From contig JAKTNV010000001.1 in assembly GCA_022747635.1 (NCBI GenBank), positions 42,773,446 to 42,837,445 of the forward strand: 64,000 nucleotides of DNA. The letters run 5' to 3'. The notes below the pieces were generated by a model. That model ran no database searches. It saw nothing but the letters and a program-made list of their open reading frames with translations, and was not told where the DNA came from. The translations under genes and the position numbers were made by a program. Each line of letters starts with the position of its first letter. The stretch's first letter is position 1. This document shows positions 48,425 to 57,749 of the stretch, piece after piece. Origin of the DNA: Hetaerina americana. Its lineage: Eukaryota > Arthropoda > Insecta > Odonata > Calopterygidae.

Positions 48425-51055
48425 GTTTACATTCCATGCCGCTTACCCGTTGTACGGGCACACGAATTTCACAGACCATAGCTCGTACACCATTGAATTC
48501 GGAGAGTCTCCTTCTCTCATACCCTCCCACTGAAACTCACAAAAACTTCCACATGCCTAATGACCTCCACACTGACATATTCTATCTAATTCTACGAACA
48601 AGATCCGAGAAATCAATGCAATTAAATAACTTCCTGAGAAATGGGAACTTACTCCGTGACAGTAAGACCCAGCTATAGATTTTCGTTCCTCTTCTGATCA
48701 ATTCTTATCTAGAGCTTTGAAATGCTTTTTTATTCGACGAGCTTATTCATATTTTGGAGCTCTGCCAGTTACCAGGTTATACCCCTGGGAAAATTGGTTG
48801 AACACATAATTATCTGGTCGCCTTTGGAAGATTCTTAGTCGAAATAATCTCTTCGAGTGGTTCTCACTGATTTATTCATAACTTCCTCTCTCCAGTTTAA
48901 CCTCAATATTAATTTTTCTCTCATAATAAGTAGGCAACAGAATCTTAAATTTAAATTTAGCGCACGAAAAATATACCATTGATGCTCCTGAAAAAATGAC
49001 CTCATAATAGCGGGCCTCGTTATATAGTATTCTCCAGCATTTCTACATCACCAGCAAAAGACATTTTTACAAGCAAATGATTTTTCGGCGGGATTTTTCC
49101 AAAATAATTAGAGAAATATTTATTTTTTGAACAAACAAGTCACAAATAAGATGGTGTTTTTAATCCAACAAAGTTCAATTACTATGTTTTATATTCGTGT
49201 ATCGCTACATATGGAGTAGGAAGTACCAGAAGGATAAGCATGTCATGTCTGAGCGAGAAATTCCTCAAAACTCACAGAAAATGTGTACATACGTTCACCT
49301 TAGAAATCCTAAAAAGAACAAAAAACCTAGGCTAAGCCAACATAGTTGAAACCCCCAAAAAATATGCGTTTTTCATTCAACACATTATAATTACGCAGTG
49401 ATTCTATAAAGTTTTCAACTCATTAAAATTACACAGTGGCATTATAAACTTTTCTTTTCAGACAGTAATTTTGTTTGGAGCAGTTTCTTATACATGCGTG
49501 AGTCAACTCTCCATATAATAGTCAAACTTGTTATGTCTTACTTTTTTAAATTAATATTGATGATTTCTAATATCTGATAATGAATAAAATTATAATATCA
49601 TAAAAATAATCATAGTGTAATAATGAAAAAGACAAAAAGATATTACTGTACATCATCAGCACGAAAACCAAAGAGAAAGGTTTCAGACGGGATTCAGACA
49701 AAAGCTTCAGGACTCTGCTTTGAATGAAAAAGGTGGTAGGAGAGATCGTTTCAATTGCTTCTGGAATGAATGAAACAGGTGGAATCAGGTCTGGAGTGAT
49801 GAAAGTCTATCTGCAAAACTTCAAATGCTACCAGTTTTTGTGGGCCGGGAAGGGAGAATTTAGACTTTGAAATGTTATAGTTATGGACACCGCCACCTTA
49901 TCATTCAATTTTAAAATGGGTAAATTCAGGCTTCGCTTGGCGAAAGCGCCTCATAATAAAGAAAATCACTTTATATTTCTACAGACTTACAAAACCATCT
50001 TCAGATCATGAAACAGGCCCTTCAACCTTCAAGTCCAGGACTTGGAGATGGCGTTGTGAGTCGAAACTAATCGTGAAATAAAGAAGGGTATCTGGAACGG
50101 AAACAGCGTTTATCTCATTCAGTCAACGTCATTTAAACTTTTACATGAATGCTCAAGATTCACAAACATTAACAAGAATAAAAAAGACCAGAGAACTATG
50201 TATTAAAAATGCGTTATTATGATTTCCTACTCATTTTTTTATTTTACCCCGCTTTATAGACATATTCAATCTCAATCTGTAGGCAACGAGGACAATGAAA
50301 AATGATAATTTTGATTTAAAAATTAAATATTTTCATAAAATCATGACAGAGTTCTTATTATATGAACTTGAAATGCTGTTCAAACTACGTCCTTTACCCG
50401 GCAAAAGATTTGCTAATTTCCTTTCTTTTAAGGCTTTGAAATTTTAAAAATCAATTTAAAACATCCTATTTTAATTATTCAAGAAAATAAACGTTTATGA
50501 ATCACATGAAAACAATTGACGTATTTTGCATTTGTCTCAATTAAGCCTTTATCATCAAATAGTTGCTCGCCGCATAGGTATTAGCACAATGGAACTAAAT
50601 TAGCACAATGTGCTAAAACGTTTTCACCAATGAAACTTTTTGCAAAATAATTAATGATAATACATAGTCCATCTTCTAAAAATTATTTGCAGTATGACAG
50701 TAATGTGAAAAGTATCAAGCATTCCTTGCTAAGCAAAATTAGAAGAAACACTGCGTAATAGTAATATCTTTTAATAAAATCTTTTTAAAGCTAAGTCATA
50801 ACAAAGTACTAAATTATTTAAGACAATGGCTCATATGTTACTCACCTGAAGAAAAGAAAAAAATGTCTAATTCCACGAGAAATGGGATAAAACAGAACCA
50901 GACGAAGATATTTTGCTTGAAATGTAAAGGTGCGTATTTTACGCAGTTGAATATGATTTAATCTTTAAGGTAGTCCGTTGAAGTACTTTTCCTCGGAGGA
51001 TCACAATTCTATACGAAAAGTGAAAAAGTGACCATTAAATAAATGTTAATAAATA
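48425..51055. other. AT-rich DNA, no gene recognised
   Basis: TTAGCACAATG occurs at 50581-50591 and again at 50600-50610. The second copy is half of a perfect 17-nt palindrome (50600-50616). A tandem taaataaatgt pair lies near 51038-51061. No coding signal was found. Confidence 0.45.
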
Positions 51056-51059
51056 AATG

Positions 51060-51330
51060 TTACCTACGCAACGCAGCTATCTACGTCCGTCCTCACCGTT
51101 GTCAATTCTCAATGGAGTTTGCCTCAGCGTGCCTCCGCGGACGTACCCCCCGCGTCACGCCTCCTTCCACCTCCTTCGACTCCCTCGATCTCAAAAGGAA
51201 GAATCAACTCAGAAGTAACCATACTCCGCCGTACAACAGGCAAACAGCGGCCATGGAGGGATTGGGGTTGAGAGTGGACTATTATAGGTGACGGAGGAGA
51301 CGCAAGGTGAGGTTCGGTCATCTTTATTTG
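51060..51330. other. GC-richer island, unassigned
   Basis: Short CpG-containing segment with frames on both strands (51043-51291 plus, 51124-51541 minus). No recognisable protein. Confidence 0.3.
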
Positions 51331-51334
51331 TATT

Positions 51335-52065
51335 TTCTGTAGGAAACAACACGCGTAAGTGACTTTTCCATGGATATCGCGAGCAAATATTAAGATAAAA
51401 ATGCATTTTTTGAGAGTACCATATCCAGGGAGAAGATAAAAGGTACAAATTCGCTGGTATCACGGATTTCCCTCGAGTATTTGGAATAAGGGCGCTGGCA
51501 TTTTCCGATATACAACTAGCAAAACTAATATCCTGATACAAACAGAGTACATATATTTCTTTGATGAAGAATTGATACGGATTGTGAACTATGTATGTTT
51601 ATTCGTTTCGCGATCACTTAATATGCATCAGGTAAAATTATTTGCGATCAGACAAATATACTAGCTGTAAGAAAACGTTATCACCAATAGTTTGCATACT
51701 TATTTGATTAATATACATTCGATTACCCTGCTTACTGTAACCTTTCACGCCACAGATGCTCATTATGGAAGTTTCTCAGCGCTTTCGTCAAAATTTTCAA
51801 ATGATATCCTTTAATGCAAGTTATTTATGGACAGGAACTCAAGGGGCGATGTGAACTCACCTATTTGTTTTTCCAACATTTTTTATTGGTTTGAACACCA
51901 AGTTGATAAGATTTACTCTAGTTGTTTCGAAATGAAGCGCAAACGTATGGGCGTGAAATCATACGGGCAAAATGCTTTCATCATAGGTTAGCGTGATGGT
52001 AGGTTTATAAGTATTATTCCCTTTCACTATTTTCGGACATTATTTCTGCATTTATAACGATCAAA
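51335..52065. other. AT-rich DNA, no gene recognised
   Basis: No supportable feature. Confidence 0.45.
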
Positions 52066-52068
52066 TTA

Positions 52069-52216
52069 TGTGATTTTTCGGCTACCGAAACCATAACCGG
52101 CCCAGGGATAGGAACTGCCCCCCCCCCCTATCCTGATGTGTGGATTTCACACGCCGTCGGGCTTAGTACTGGGTGAAATCTACCATCACCTACCAAACCG
52201 ACCTTGATTACTGTAT
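52069..52216 (+). mobile_element. SINE copy, 5' truncated
   Basis: Aligns with the middle and 3' part of the 38.7 kb SINE. It shares gtgatttttcgg (52069-52080), a cagggata-ggaac word, the highly similar cacacgccgtcgggcttagt segment at 52149-52168, then actgggtga and taccaaaccg. The tRNA-like head is missing. An uninterrupted run of 11 C lies at about 52118-52128. Confidence 0.7.
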
Positions 52217-52219
52217 TTA

Positions 52220-53240
52220 TCATTTTTTTTAACGATTAAATAAACTTTTGAAATATGAATATGAAAATGCTCAATAGCAATAACTTAAGATTATAATTTC
52301 AGCATTAAAATACGGAAAAACAACATGAATATGCATATTTTATTCATTAACAACCCCAAAATCTGCTCAACGCCTTGCATTCTACTAGCTCATAACGTTC
52401 ATGCTTCATTATAGTGACCTTAAAATTGCTTCACAGATTATATAAATACGAGTATATCAAAACAAAGCAGTACCATAATTCAGTGCCGCGTAATCTTCAC
52501 CTACTGCATAGGACGGGCAGTCAAATAAAAATCTAACACCCGCTCCCATAACCAGTCCTTGTACCAACAAGGACATAACCCAGCAACTGCGTGCGCCTAT
52601 GAGTTATCATAATGCAGTTCTCCTACCACAGCGATGGCAGTATCGATACCTAAAAAGCTATTCTCAAGCTTTTAGCGGACTATGTGTTAAGCCCCAAGTA
52701 TATGCACAGTTAGAGTATTACTTTTAAGTATCCCTCCAAACTATTTCGTGAGCAGTAATTTCCTTTAACCGTATTTCCTTGCACGAAGTCTTTCATCACC
52801 CGTCTCATGCAGAATTCTTCACTTTCTATAGTTCTTTCTTTGCGTGGGTCCTTTCATTACGTTGCTCAAAAGACTACGACCAAAATGTTTCCATTAAAAT
52901 TTATTCTTTCACGAACCTACATCCAGTTTAAGAATAAATCCTTAGCAGCCCCATCAGTCAATTGATGTAGCCATCATTCATCAGTCGCACCGAATTCCGA
53001 GTGACATTTCTTGTGCTTAGTATGCATATTACACATATTTCAGCGCCTCTGGAACATAAAAACATGTAGTTAAAAACTCTGGTTATTGACCATAATTTTC
53101 TCTTTATTCTACTGTTCATCCTCTTCTCGACACAGGCCAGTATTGCTACTAAGTCTTCTTTTCACATTCAAGCAGAGCTAACGTGTAATCGAATAAACTA
53201 AAAATACAAGCGTTTTGAAAGTAATAAGCTCCGGCATCTG
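52220..53240. other. AT-rich DNA, no gene recognised
   Basis: No supportable feature. Confidence 0.45.
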
Positions 53241-53248
53241 GTCCAAAT

Positions 53249-53293
53249 TGGCTCAGTTAGTTACGGCAGGCTGAGGCCAGATGGTTTGAAACC
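53249..53293 (+). repeat. tRNA-like fragment (A-box and B-box-like)
   Basis: TGGCTCAGTTAG (53249-53260) fits the tRNA A-box well. GGTTTGAAACC (53283-53293) is close to the B-box GGTTCGANTCC. The gap between them (22 nt) is shorter than in a normal tRNA, and no acceptor stem is evident, so it is not a functional tRNA gene. A deleted tRNA pseudogene or a second SINE type fits better. Confidence 0.35.
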
Positions 53294-53299
53294 GGCAAA

Positions 53300-54185
53300 A
53301 ATTTCACAAACAGAACTTTCAAATCTCCTGCGGTATATTTTGGATACAACGTTCATATTTTTTATGTTCGCTCATCAAACAAAAAACTTTTAATATTTGC
53401 CAAAATCTTTAGGAAAAGCTGCATGACTCCAATCTGTACGCCTACTTTACGTTTTTATGCAATTTAGTTTGTTTGATTTAATTGAATGTTTAGTAACTTA
53501 TTAATATATAAACAAGTTATCCGGATACAATGATTCCCTCTGCTCTAGGTGTATAACCAATAGCTAAAAATGAACATTTATAACAACATCATGAAGTCTC
53601 AACCCGATTTTGGTTGGAACAATATACTTTATAGTCAAATACTCTAATTCAAATGTTACTAAACTGCTGTCAAGCTAATATTTTTTTATATCTATAAATT
53701 ACTAAAGATGCCTCTATTTGCATCTAAATAGGAGGGCAACATCCAAATACCAAAATCACTATCGAAGCGGAGATAATTCTACACGATCAAATCATCAATT
53801 TTTTTCCTTGAAGTCAGTCTAGCAATAAGCAATTAAGAACATTCTGGCAATAATTCTGGAAAAAGCTTGGCTAACAGTCGGAAAACATATATTAAATTAT
53901 GATTAGATGTAGTTATTTCCCTTCCTTCCCTACTTCCACCCATATTTTATCTAACTATATTTATCCCATACTTATGTAACTATTTTATCATGCTATGTGT
54001 ATTAGTAACTTTATCAAAAAATAATGTCATTATGTCCATGCGCGTGCTCAAATTTTAATGCATAGTGAAATGCGTCTCTCAAACTTTCTTATCGATCTCA
54101 GGCACGTGAAACACCATATATTTCCCTTTCTTCGTAATTTGGATTTTTAAACCCCCTACCACTAATACTTTTGCCTATTCTCGCA
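53300..54185. other. AT-rich DNA, no gene recognised
   Basis: No supportable feature. Confidence 0.45.
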
Positions 54186-54189
54186 ATAA

Positions 54190-54500
54190 TTATCTCTCTA
54201 CTCCGCCCCCCTCTCCTTCAACCTTGGCCTGCCACGTGCTTGCACCTCCCATGACCCCTTTGCACTTCTCATGTCCCTGCCCCGCCACCAGGACCACCTC
54301 CTCCTCTTCCCCTGAAATCCCGGGGAAGGGGAGGAGGTGGATTCTGCTCTCCCGTGCTGGAGGTTCAGGGCCCACAGGCTAACCGTTCCCCCACTCCAAA
54401 GCAGTAACATCACACCCACGCGACCTTTCCAACTGGAATCATCCCTCTCCCCTGCTCTCCACCTATTCTGCACCCCAAGTAGCAACAAATAAAACGGCTC
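54190..54500. other. GC-richer pyrimidine-rich island
   Basis: C/T-rich plus strand with a CACGTG at 54233-54238. Overlapping minus frames (54190-54375 and 54198-54488) are low-complexity Gly/Glu/Arg-rich and unrecognised. Confidence 0.3.
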
Positions 54501-54504
54501 ATGT

Positions 54505-55045
54505 CTTTAAACTGCTTGCAATCAAGAACTCTCTAATTTTGATAGTCGAGATTGAATCTGTAAATATTACCCTAGCGCTTGTATCAAACAAAGTCAATCC
54601 CGCAAAAGTTGGCTTCCATAGCCAGATTCGTGTCCATAACTAGATTCACGAATGCCATCTAGGCTTGAGTGGTTACAAGAGGATCGATTCATAGGTAAAA
54701 GAAAGGCGCCATTCTAGGAAGTCATAACAGAGCAAAAAACTATGCATATTCCAGGTGATTGATATTCTAACCCGCAATCGTGGGGCTAGGTTAAGGGCTA
54801 TTATATATACCTAATGCTTCAAATACGCAATGATATCCTGAATTTTAAGAACTAGTCCAACTGCAGAAATATTTTATGTCGAGTGTGTAATCTTAAATCA
54901 GTATAATAAGGGTATAAAGATTTTCCAGGTAAAATATAAAGATATAGCAATTGGTACAAGGTAGTAAAGCGGTCCACAAGGAGAAATAGAGATTCAATTA
55001 CTTTTGATCGTTTGACATAACTTATACTAAATGGAGAACTAAAAT
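54505..55045. other. AT-rich DNA, no gene recognised
   Basis: No supportable feature. Confidence 0.45.
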
Positions 55046-55062
55046 AATATCGAACATAGTCC

Positions 55063-55175
55063 GTGGATGTCTCCATTTTCCGGGTTCCCGCCGCGTTGGT
55101 TGTCATGGTTGACGACAGTTTCGCCTGGATTCCACCAGGCGTCTTCAGGTCGAAGTGCCGATATCATTTTGGCTG
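55063..55175 (-). repeat. PLE terminal copy, 3' end of element (pLTR)
   Basis: In the element's sense orientation (minus strand) this follows the coding end and reaches the target duplication. It contains the stem CGCCTGG/CCAGGCG (55122-55141). On the plus strand the same sequence encodes the first 39 codons of the frame at 55063-55278, which is why both strands give an identical peptide start (VDVSIFRVPAALVVMVDDSF). Confidence 0.85.
55118..55148 (-). ncRNA. Hammerhead-ribozyme-like core in the 3' pLTR
   Basis: On the minus strand CTGAAGA is followed by a 7-bp stem with a 6-nt loop and then directly by the GAAAC word. This follows the hammerhead catalytic layout CUGANGA - stem II - GAAA. Hammerhead motifs are established components of PLE pLTRs. 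In this reading stem II can extend only if the G of GAAA is used to pair with C, so the core may be non-canonical or degenerate. Stems I and III were not clearly defined. Confidence 0.5.
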
Positions 55176-55482
55176 CGCTTATATAGCCCTCGCTCTCTCG
55201 CTGCTGCGTTGTGATTGGTTGGTTTCTGGAACACTCTCTTCCAGGCGTTCGTCAGGTGGTAACCGTCTTCCCGGTTGAAGTTTCTCGGCGTTTTTGTGAT
55301 CTCAATTGATTCTCTAATCAGCCGAGGATAGTATCTTTTTTCCTTGGTGATTATCTCGGCTTCGTCAAATTTGATGTCGTGTCCGGGTTCGCTCCAGGCA
55401 TGCTCGGCGACTGCTGATAGGCTGAATTTCTTATTCTTCGTTGCCCTCTTGGGATAGGCGGAATGAGCGCAGCCAAAATGAT

Positions 55483-55582
55483 ATCGGCACTTCGACCTGA
55501 AGACGCCTGGTGGAATCCAGGCGAAACTGTCGTCAACCATGACAACCAACGCGGCGGGAACCCGGAAAATGGAGACATCCAC
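55483..55582 (+). repeat. PLE inverted terminal copy at the 5' end
   Basis: Inverted copy of the 3' terminal sequence, matching from tgcgctcat-proximal bases to the gacatccacg word. Between it and the right target duplication is a further 31 bp (55583-55613, cttccgtggcgttcagg region when read on the minus strand) that is not present at the left end. Confidence 0.8.
55497..55527 (+). ncRNA. Hammerhead-ribozyme-like core in the inverted pLTR copy
   Basis: Same core as in the 3' copy, in opposite orientation: CTGAAGA (55497-55503), stem-loop, GAAAC (55523-55527). It is identical to the other copy across this stretch. Confidence 0.45.
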
Positions 55583-55629
55583 GAATCCTGAACGCCACGG
55601 AAGACTACGATCCATCGAACATAGTCATT

Positions 55630-56060
55630 CAATATTTTACTCAAACTTTACACTCTTCAAATTAATGGTTGAAAATTCTTCCACCATTACAAGACAAAAA
55701 AATAAATCTCCTTAATAGTTAGTCCCCTGCCATCAATCAGAAAATAAAAATTAGCATTTAATCTCGTCAAAATTGATGAACGCCCGGCCATGCTTATATT
55801 CCTTAGATGTAAACATTATTATTCCATTCAAATTAAGCAATATCAATCGACAAAGTAATATTTATTCTGAGAGCATCAAGGAGACATTATGATAAAAATC
55901 GCCTCATTATACTTCTTATCTTTTTGTTTTCGATCAGCAACCTGTTTTCCCATTGGACCAAAAACTTTCTCGCCGAAAAAACTAGAATAAAATGAATAAT
56001 ACATGCGAAGTATGCGGAAGCATGACTCAATCAAGGATTTTAGATCTAAAGAGAGACTAA
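55630..56060. other. AT-rich spacer between PLE and mariner
   Basis: No gene or repeat recognised. Confidence 0.5.
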
Positions 56061-56062
56061 TA

Positions 56063-57397
56063 CTACCTTGATCAAAAATTTCCCGGAATTTATTCAGAAA
56101 ATTAAAAATACAAGTTTATTCATCTAAATCTATATTGTCCCCTTCAAAGTAATCCCCATCGACTGCAACACACTTACGCCAGCGCTTGATCCAATCCTCG
56201 AAACATTTTTTATATTCGGTTTTCGGTATGTCCATCAGTGCTTCCTGCGATTTTTCCATTACTTCCTCTCGGCTGCTAAAACGCGTTCCCCGTAATGGTT
56301 TTTTAACTCGATTGAACAGAAAGAAGTCACAGGGAGCCAAATCAGGTGAATTCGGTGGCTGTTGGATGGTATTTGTTGCATTTTTCGTCAAAAAATTACG
56401 AATAATGATAGCACTGTGCGACGGTGCGTTATCATGGTGCAAAATCCACGAGTTTTCTGCCCACATTTCTGGTCTCTTTCGGCGAATTGCTTCACGCAAA
56501 CGTCTCATAACGCCCAAATAATACTCTTTGTTTACTGTCTGGCCTTCTGGCAAAAATTCATGATGCACTACACCGTTGTAATCCATGAAAACCGTCAGCA
56601 TTGCCTTCTTTTTTGACTGAAAACGACGTGGTTTTTTTGGTCTCGGCTCATTTGGTGAACGCCATTCACTTGCCTGATGTCTGGATTGCGTGTCGTACTC
56701 ATAAACCCACGTCTCGTCTCCAGTAATGATCCTTTTGATGAATGTGGGATCGGATTCAGCCTCGCAAATCATGTCTTTTGCGACGTCAACACGGTCTCTT
56801 TTTTGCATGAAATTGAGGTCTACACGCATGCTTTTGCATGAAATACACGACGGAAACCCAAATCATTAACCACAATGTCTTGGGCGGATCCATAGGCAAT
56901 GTTCAAGTCCTCCGCTATTTCTCTGATGGTTAATTTGCGGTTATTGACCAACATTTCTTTTACGTTATCAATTTTTTCACCGACTTTCGATGTCGATGGT
57001 CTGCCACTGCGTTCATCATCTTCGATTGACTCACGACCACTTCTGAACCGCTCGTGCCACTGGTAAACGACCGTTTTTTTTAGAGAATCGTTGCCGAAAC
57101 ACTTTTCCAACATTTCCAACGTCCGTGCGCCACTAAATCCGTTTTTTACGCAAAATTTAATACAAGTTCGTTGTTGCAAATTTAAATCCATTTCTGCAAT
57201 TGTAAAAAATCGCCAACACACACAGAGATAGATGTACTCTTGGCTACGTAACTTTTGCAAATGTCAAGTTATGACACTAAGATTTAAAGGGAATATCAAC
57301 AACAGATGTACCAATTTAACAAAAAAAAACAGAACTCAAATCGGAACGATGGGAGCGCCACACGGTGGTTATTCCGGGAACTTTTTGATCAAGGTAG
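56063..57397 (-). mobile_element. Young mariner transposon with near-perfect TIRs
   Basis: A 1335-bp element flanked by TA at 56061-56062 and 57398-57399. The TIRs (56063-56089 and 57371-57397) are 27 bp and match at 26 positions; both start ctaccttgatcaaaaa. The transposase is on the minus strand and an AATAAA sits next to the 3' TIR (56089-56094, read on the minus strand). Size, TIR length and TA duplication are standard for mariner. High TIR identity and a single coding frameshift mark it as the most recent of the three mariner copies. Intact TIRs mean it could in principle be moved by a related transposase supplied in trans. Confidence 0.95.
56116..57191 (-). pseudogene. mariner transposase (DD34D), one frameshift
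   Basis: Two frames make up one protein of roughly 357 residues, a normal mariner length. Part 1 runs from the ATG at 57191 (MDLNLQQR) to a stop at 56820-56822. It holds HTH1 (GFSGARTLEMLEKCFGND), the GRP-type linker (RSGRPSTSK) and HTH2 (IREIAEDLNIAYGSAQDIV). Part 2 (56829-56116) holds the catalytic domain: TGDETWVYEYD (Asp at residue 38 of that frame), LHHDNAPSH (Asp 133) and NSPDLAPCDFFLF (Asp 168). Exactly 34 residues separate the last two, hence DD34D. All three catalytic Asp are intact. The frameshift lies between HTH2 and the catalytic domain, where the conserved WVPHEL-like linker should be and is not recognisable. I chose 57191 rather than the upstream ATG at 57260 because family members start at this Met. 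Confidence 0.93.
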
Positions 57398-57399
57398 TA

Positions 57400-57680
57400 T
57401 GTTTAGAAAATAAATATTACCCTACGGTTGGTCCACCTTGGGCGACTTTACTCCAAGAGCGGGTTGTCGGTTAAATCGCAAGTGATTGATTAACTGAATT
57501 GATAACATAACTGCTGCACAATGTACTTTTGTGCTGCTGCATAGTTAAGAAATTATTCAACAAATTCTATAATTCTTAAAAATACAGTACTCTCTTAATT
57601 TACTTTACTTCCAAACTGAGAGAATATTCAGACACCTTAATGAATTTACCCTTAAATGGCCAAGTCTTCTAGTCCTCCCA
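57400..57680. other. AT-rich spacer
   Basis: No gene or repeat recognised between the mariner and the LINE tail fragment. Confidence 0.5.
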
Positions 57681-57681
57681 G

Positions 57682-57744
57682 AATTGTTATTTATACTACA
57701 GGTAATCTACCAGTTAAGGTAAGTTTTGGATGGACACAAACTAC
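57682..57744 (-). repeat. Solo LINE 3' tail
   Basis: About 60 bp align with the 3' end of the 30-33 kb LINE (30048-30110): both contain gttaaggt-a/g-agttttggatggacacaa, and a TTA-rich tail on the same side. No LINE coding sequence continues upstream, so it is a severely 5'-truncated insertion. Confidence 0.7.
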
Positions 57745-57749
57745 ATGAT

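Larger units (their letters stand above)
55062..55613 (-). mobile_element. Penelope-like element fragment with inverted terminal copies
   Basis: A 552-bp insertion bounded by a perfect 13-bp direct repeat, atcgaacatagtc (55049-55061 and 55614-55626), best read as a target site duplication. About 115 bp at the left (55063-55175) is repeated almost perfectly in inverted orientation at the right (about 55483-55582). Between them the minus strand encodes the end of a PLE protein. PLEs are retroelements with their own RT class and a GIY-YIG endonuclease; their copies are commonly 5'-truncated and carry pLTR sequence in inverted orientation at the 5' end, as here. The RT and the start of the endonuclease are missing, so the copy is not autonomous. 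Confidence 0.85.
55145..55615 (-). pseudogene. PLE C-terminal (GIY-YIG endonuclease end), fused to inverted pLTR
   Basis: A 156-codon open frame. Residues 1-50 are merely the inverted terminal copy read through; from about residue 55 the sequence is genuine PLE coding. It reads FSLSAVAEHAWSEPGHDI, then a RLIRESIEITKTPRNFNRED block and GYHLTNAWK. These are the conserved C-terminal blocks of PLE endonucleases (HAW-x-GH-x-I, then IRESIEI-x-K-x-x-x-NFNREDG-x-x-L-x-x-xW). The GIY and YIG motifs themselves lie upstream and are lost. The acidic residue of NREDG is present. The frame has no stop or shift within the preserved coding part, suggesting a fairly recent insertion. Confidence 0.85.

Noticed and set aside
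49980..50040. CTGAAGATGG on the minus strand as another hammerhead/PLE remnant
   Set aside because: No GAAAC after a proper stem and no PLE coding nearby.
10405..54238. Enrichment of CACGTG E-boxes in the GC islands
   Set aside because: The motif also occurs outside the islands at about the frequency expected for a 6-mer in this length.
55063..55278. 71-codon plus frame as an independent gene
   Set aside because: Its first 39 codons are the inverted PLE terminal copy, identical to the start of the opposite-strand frame; it is a repeat artefact.
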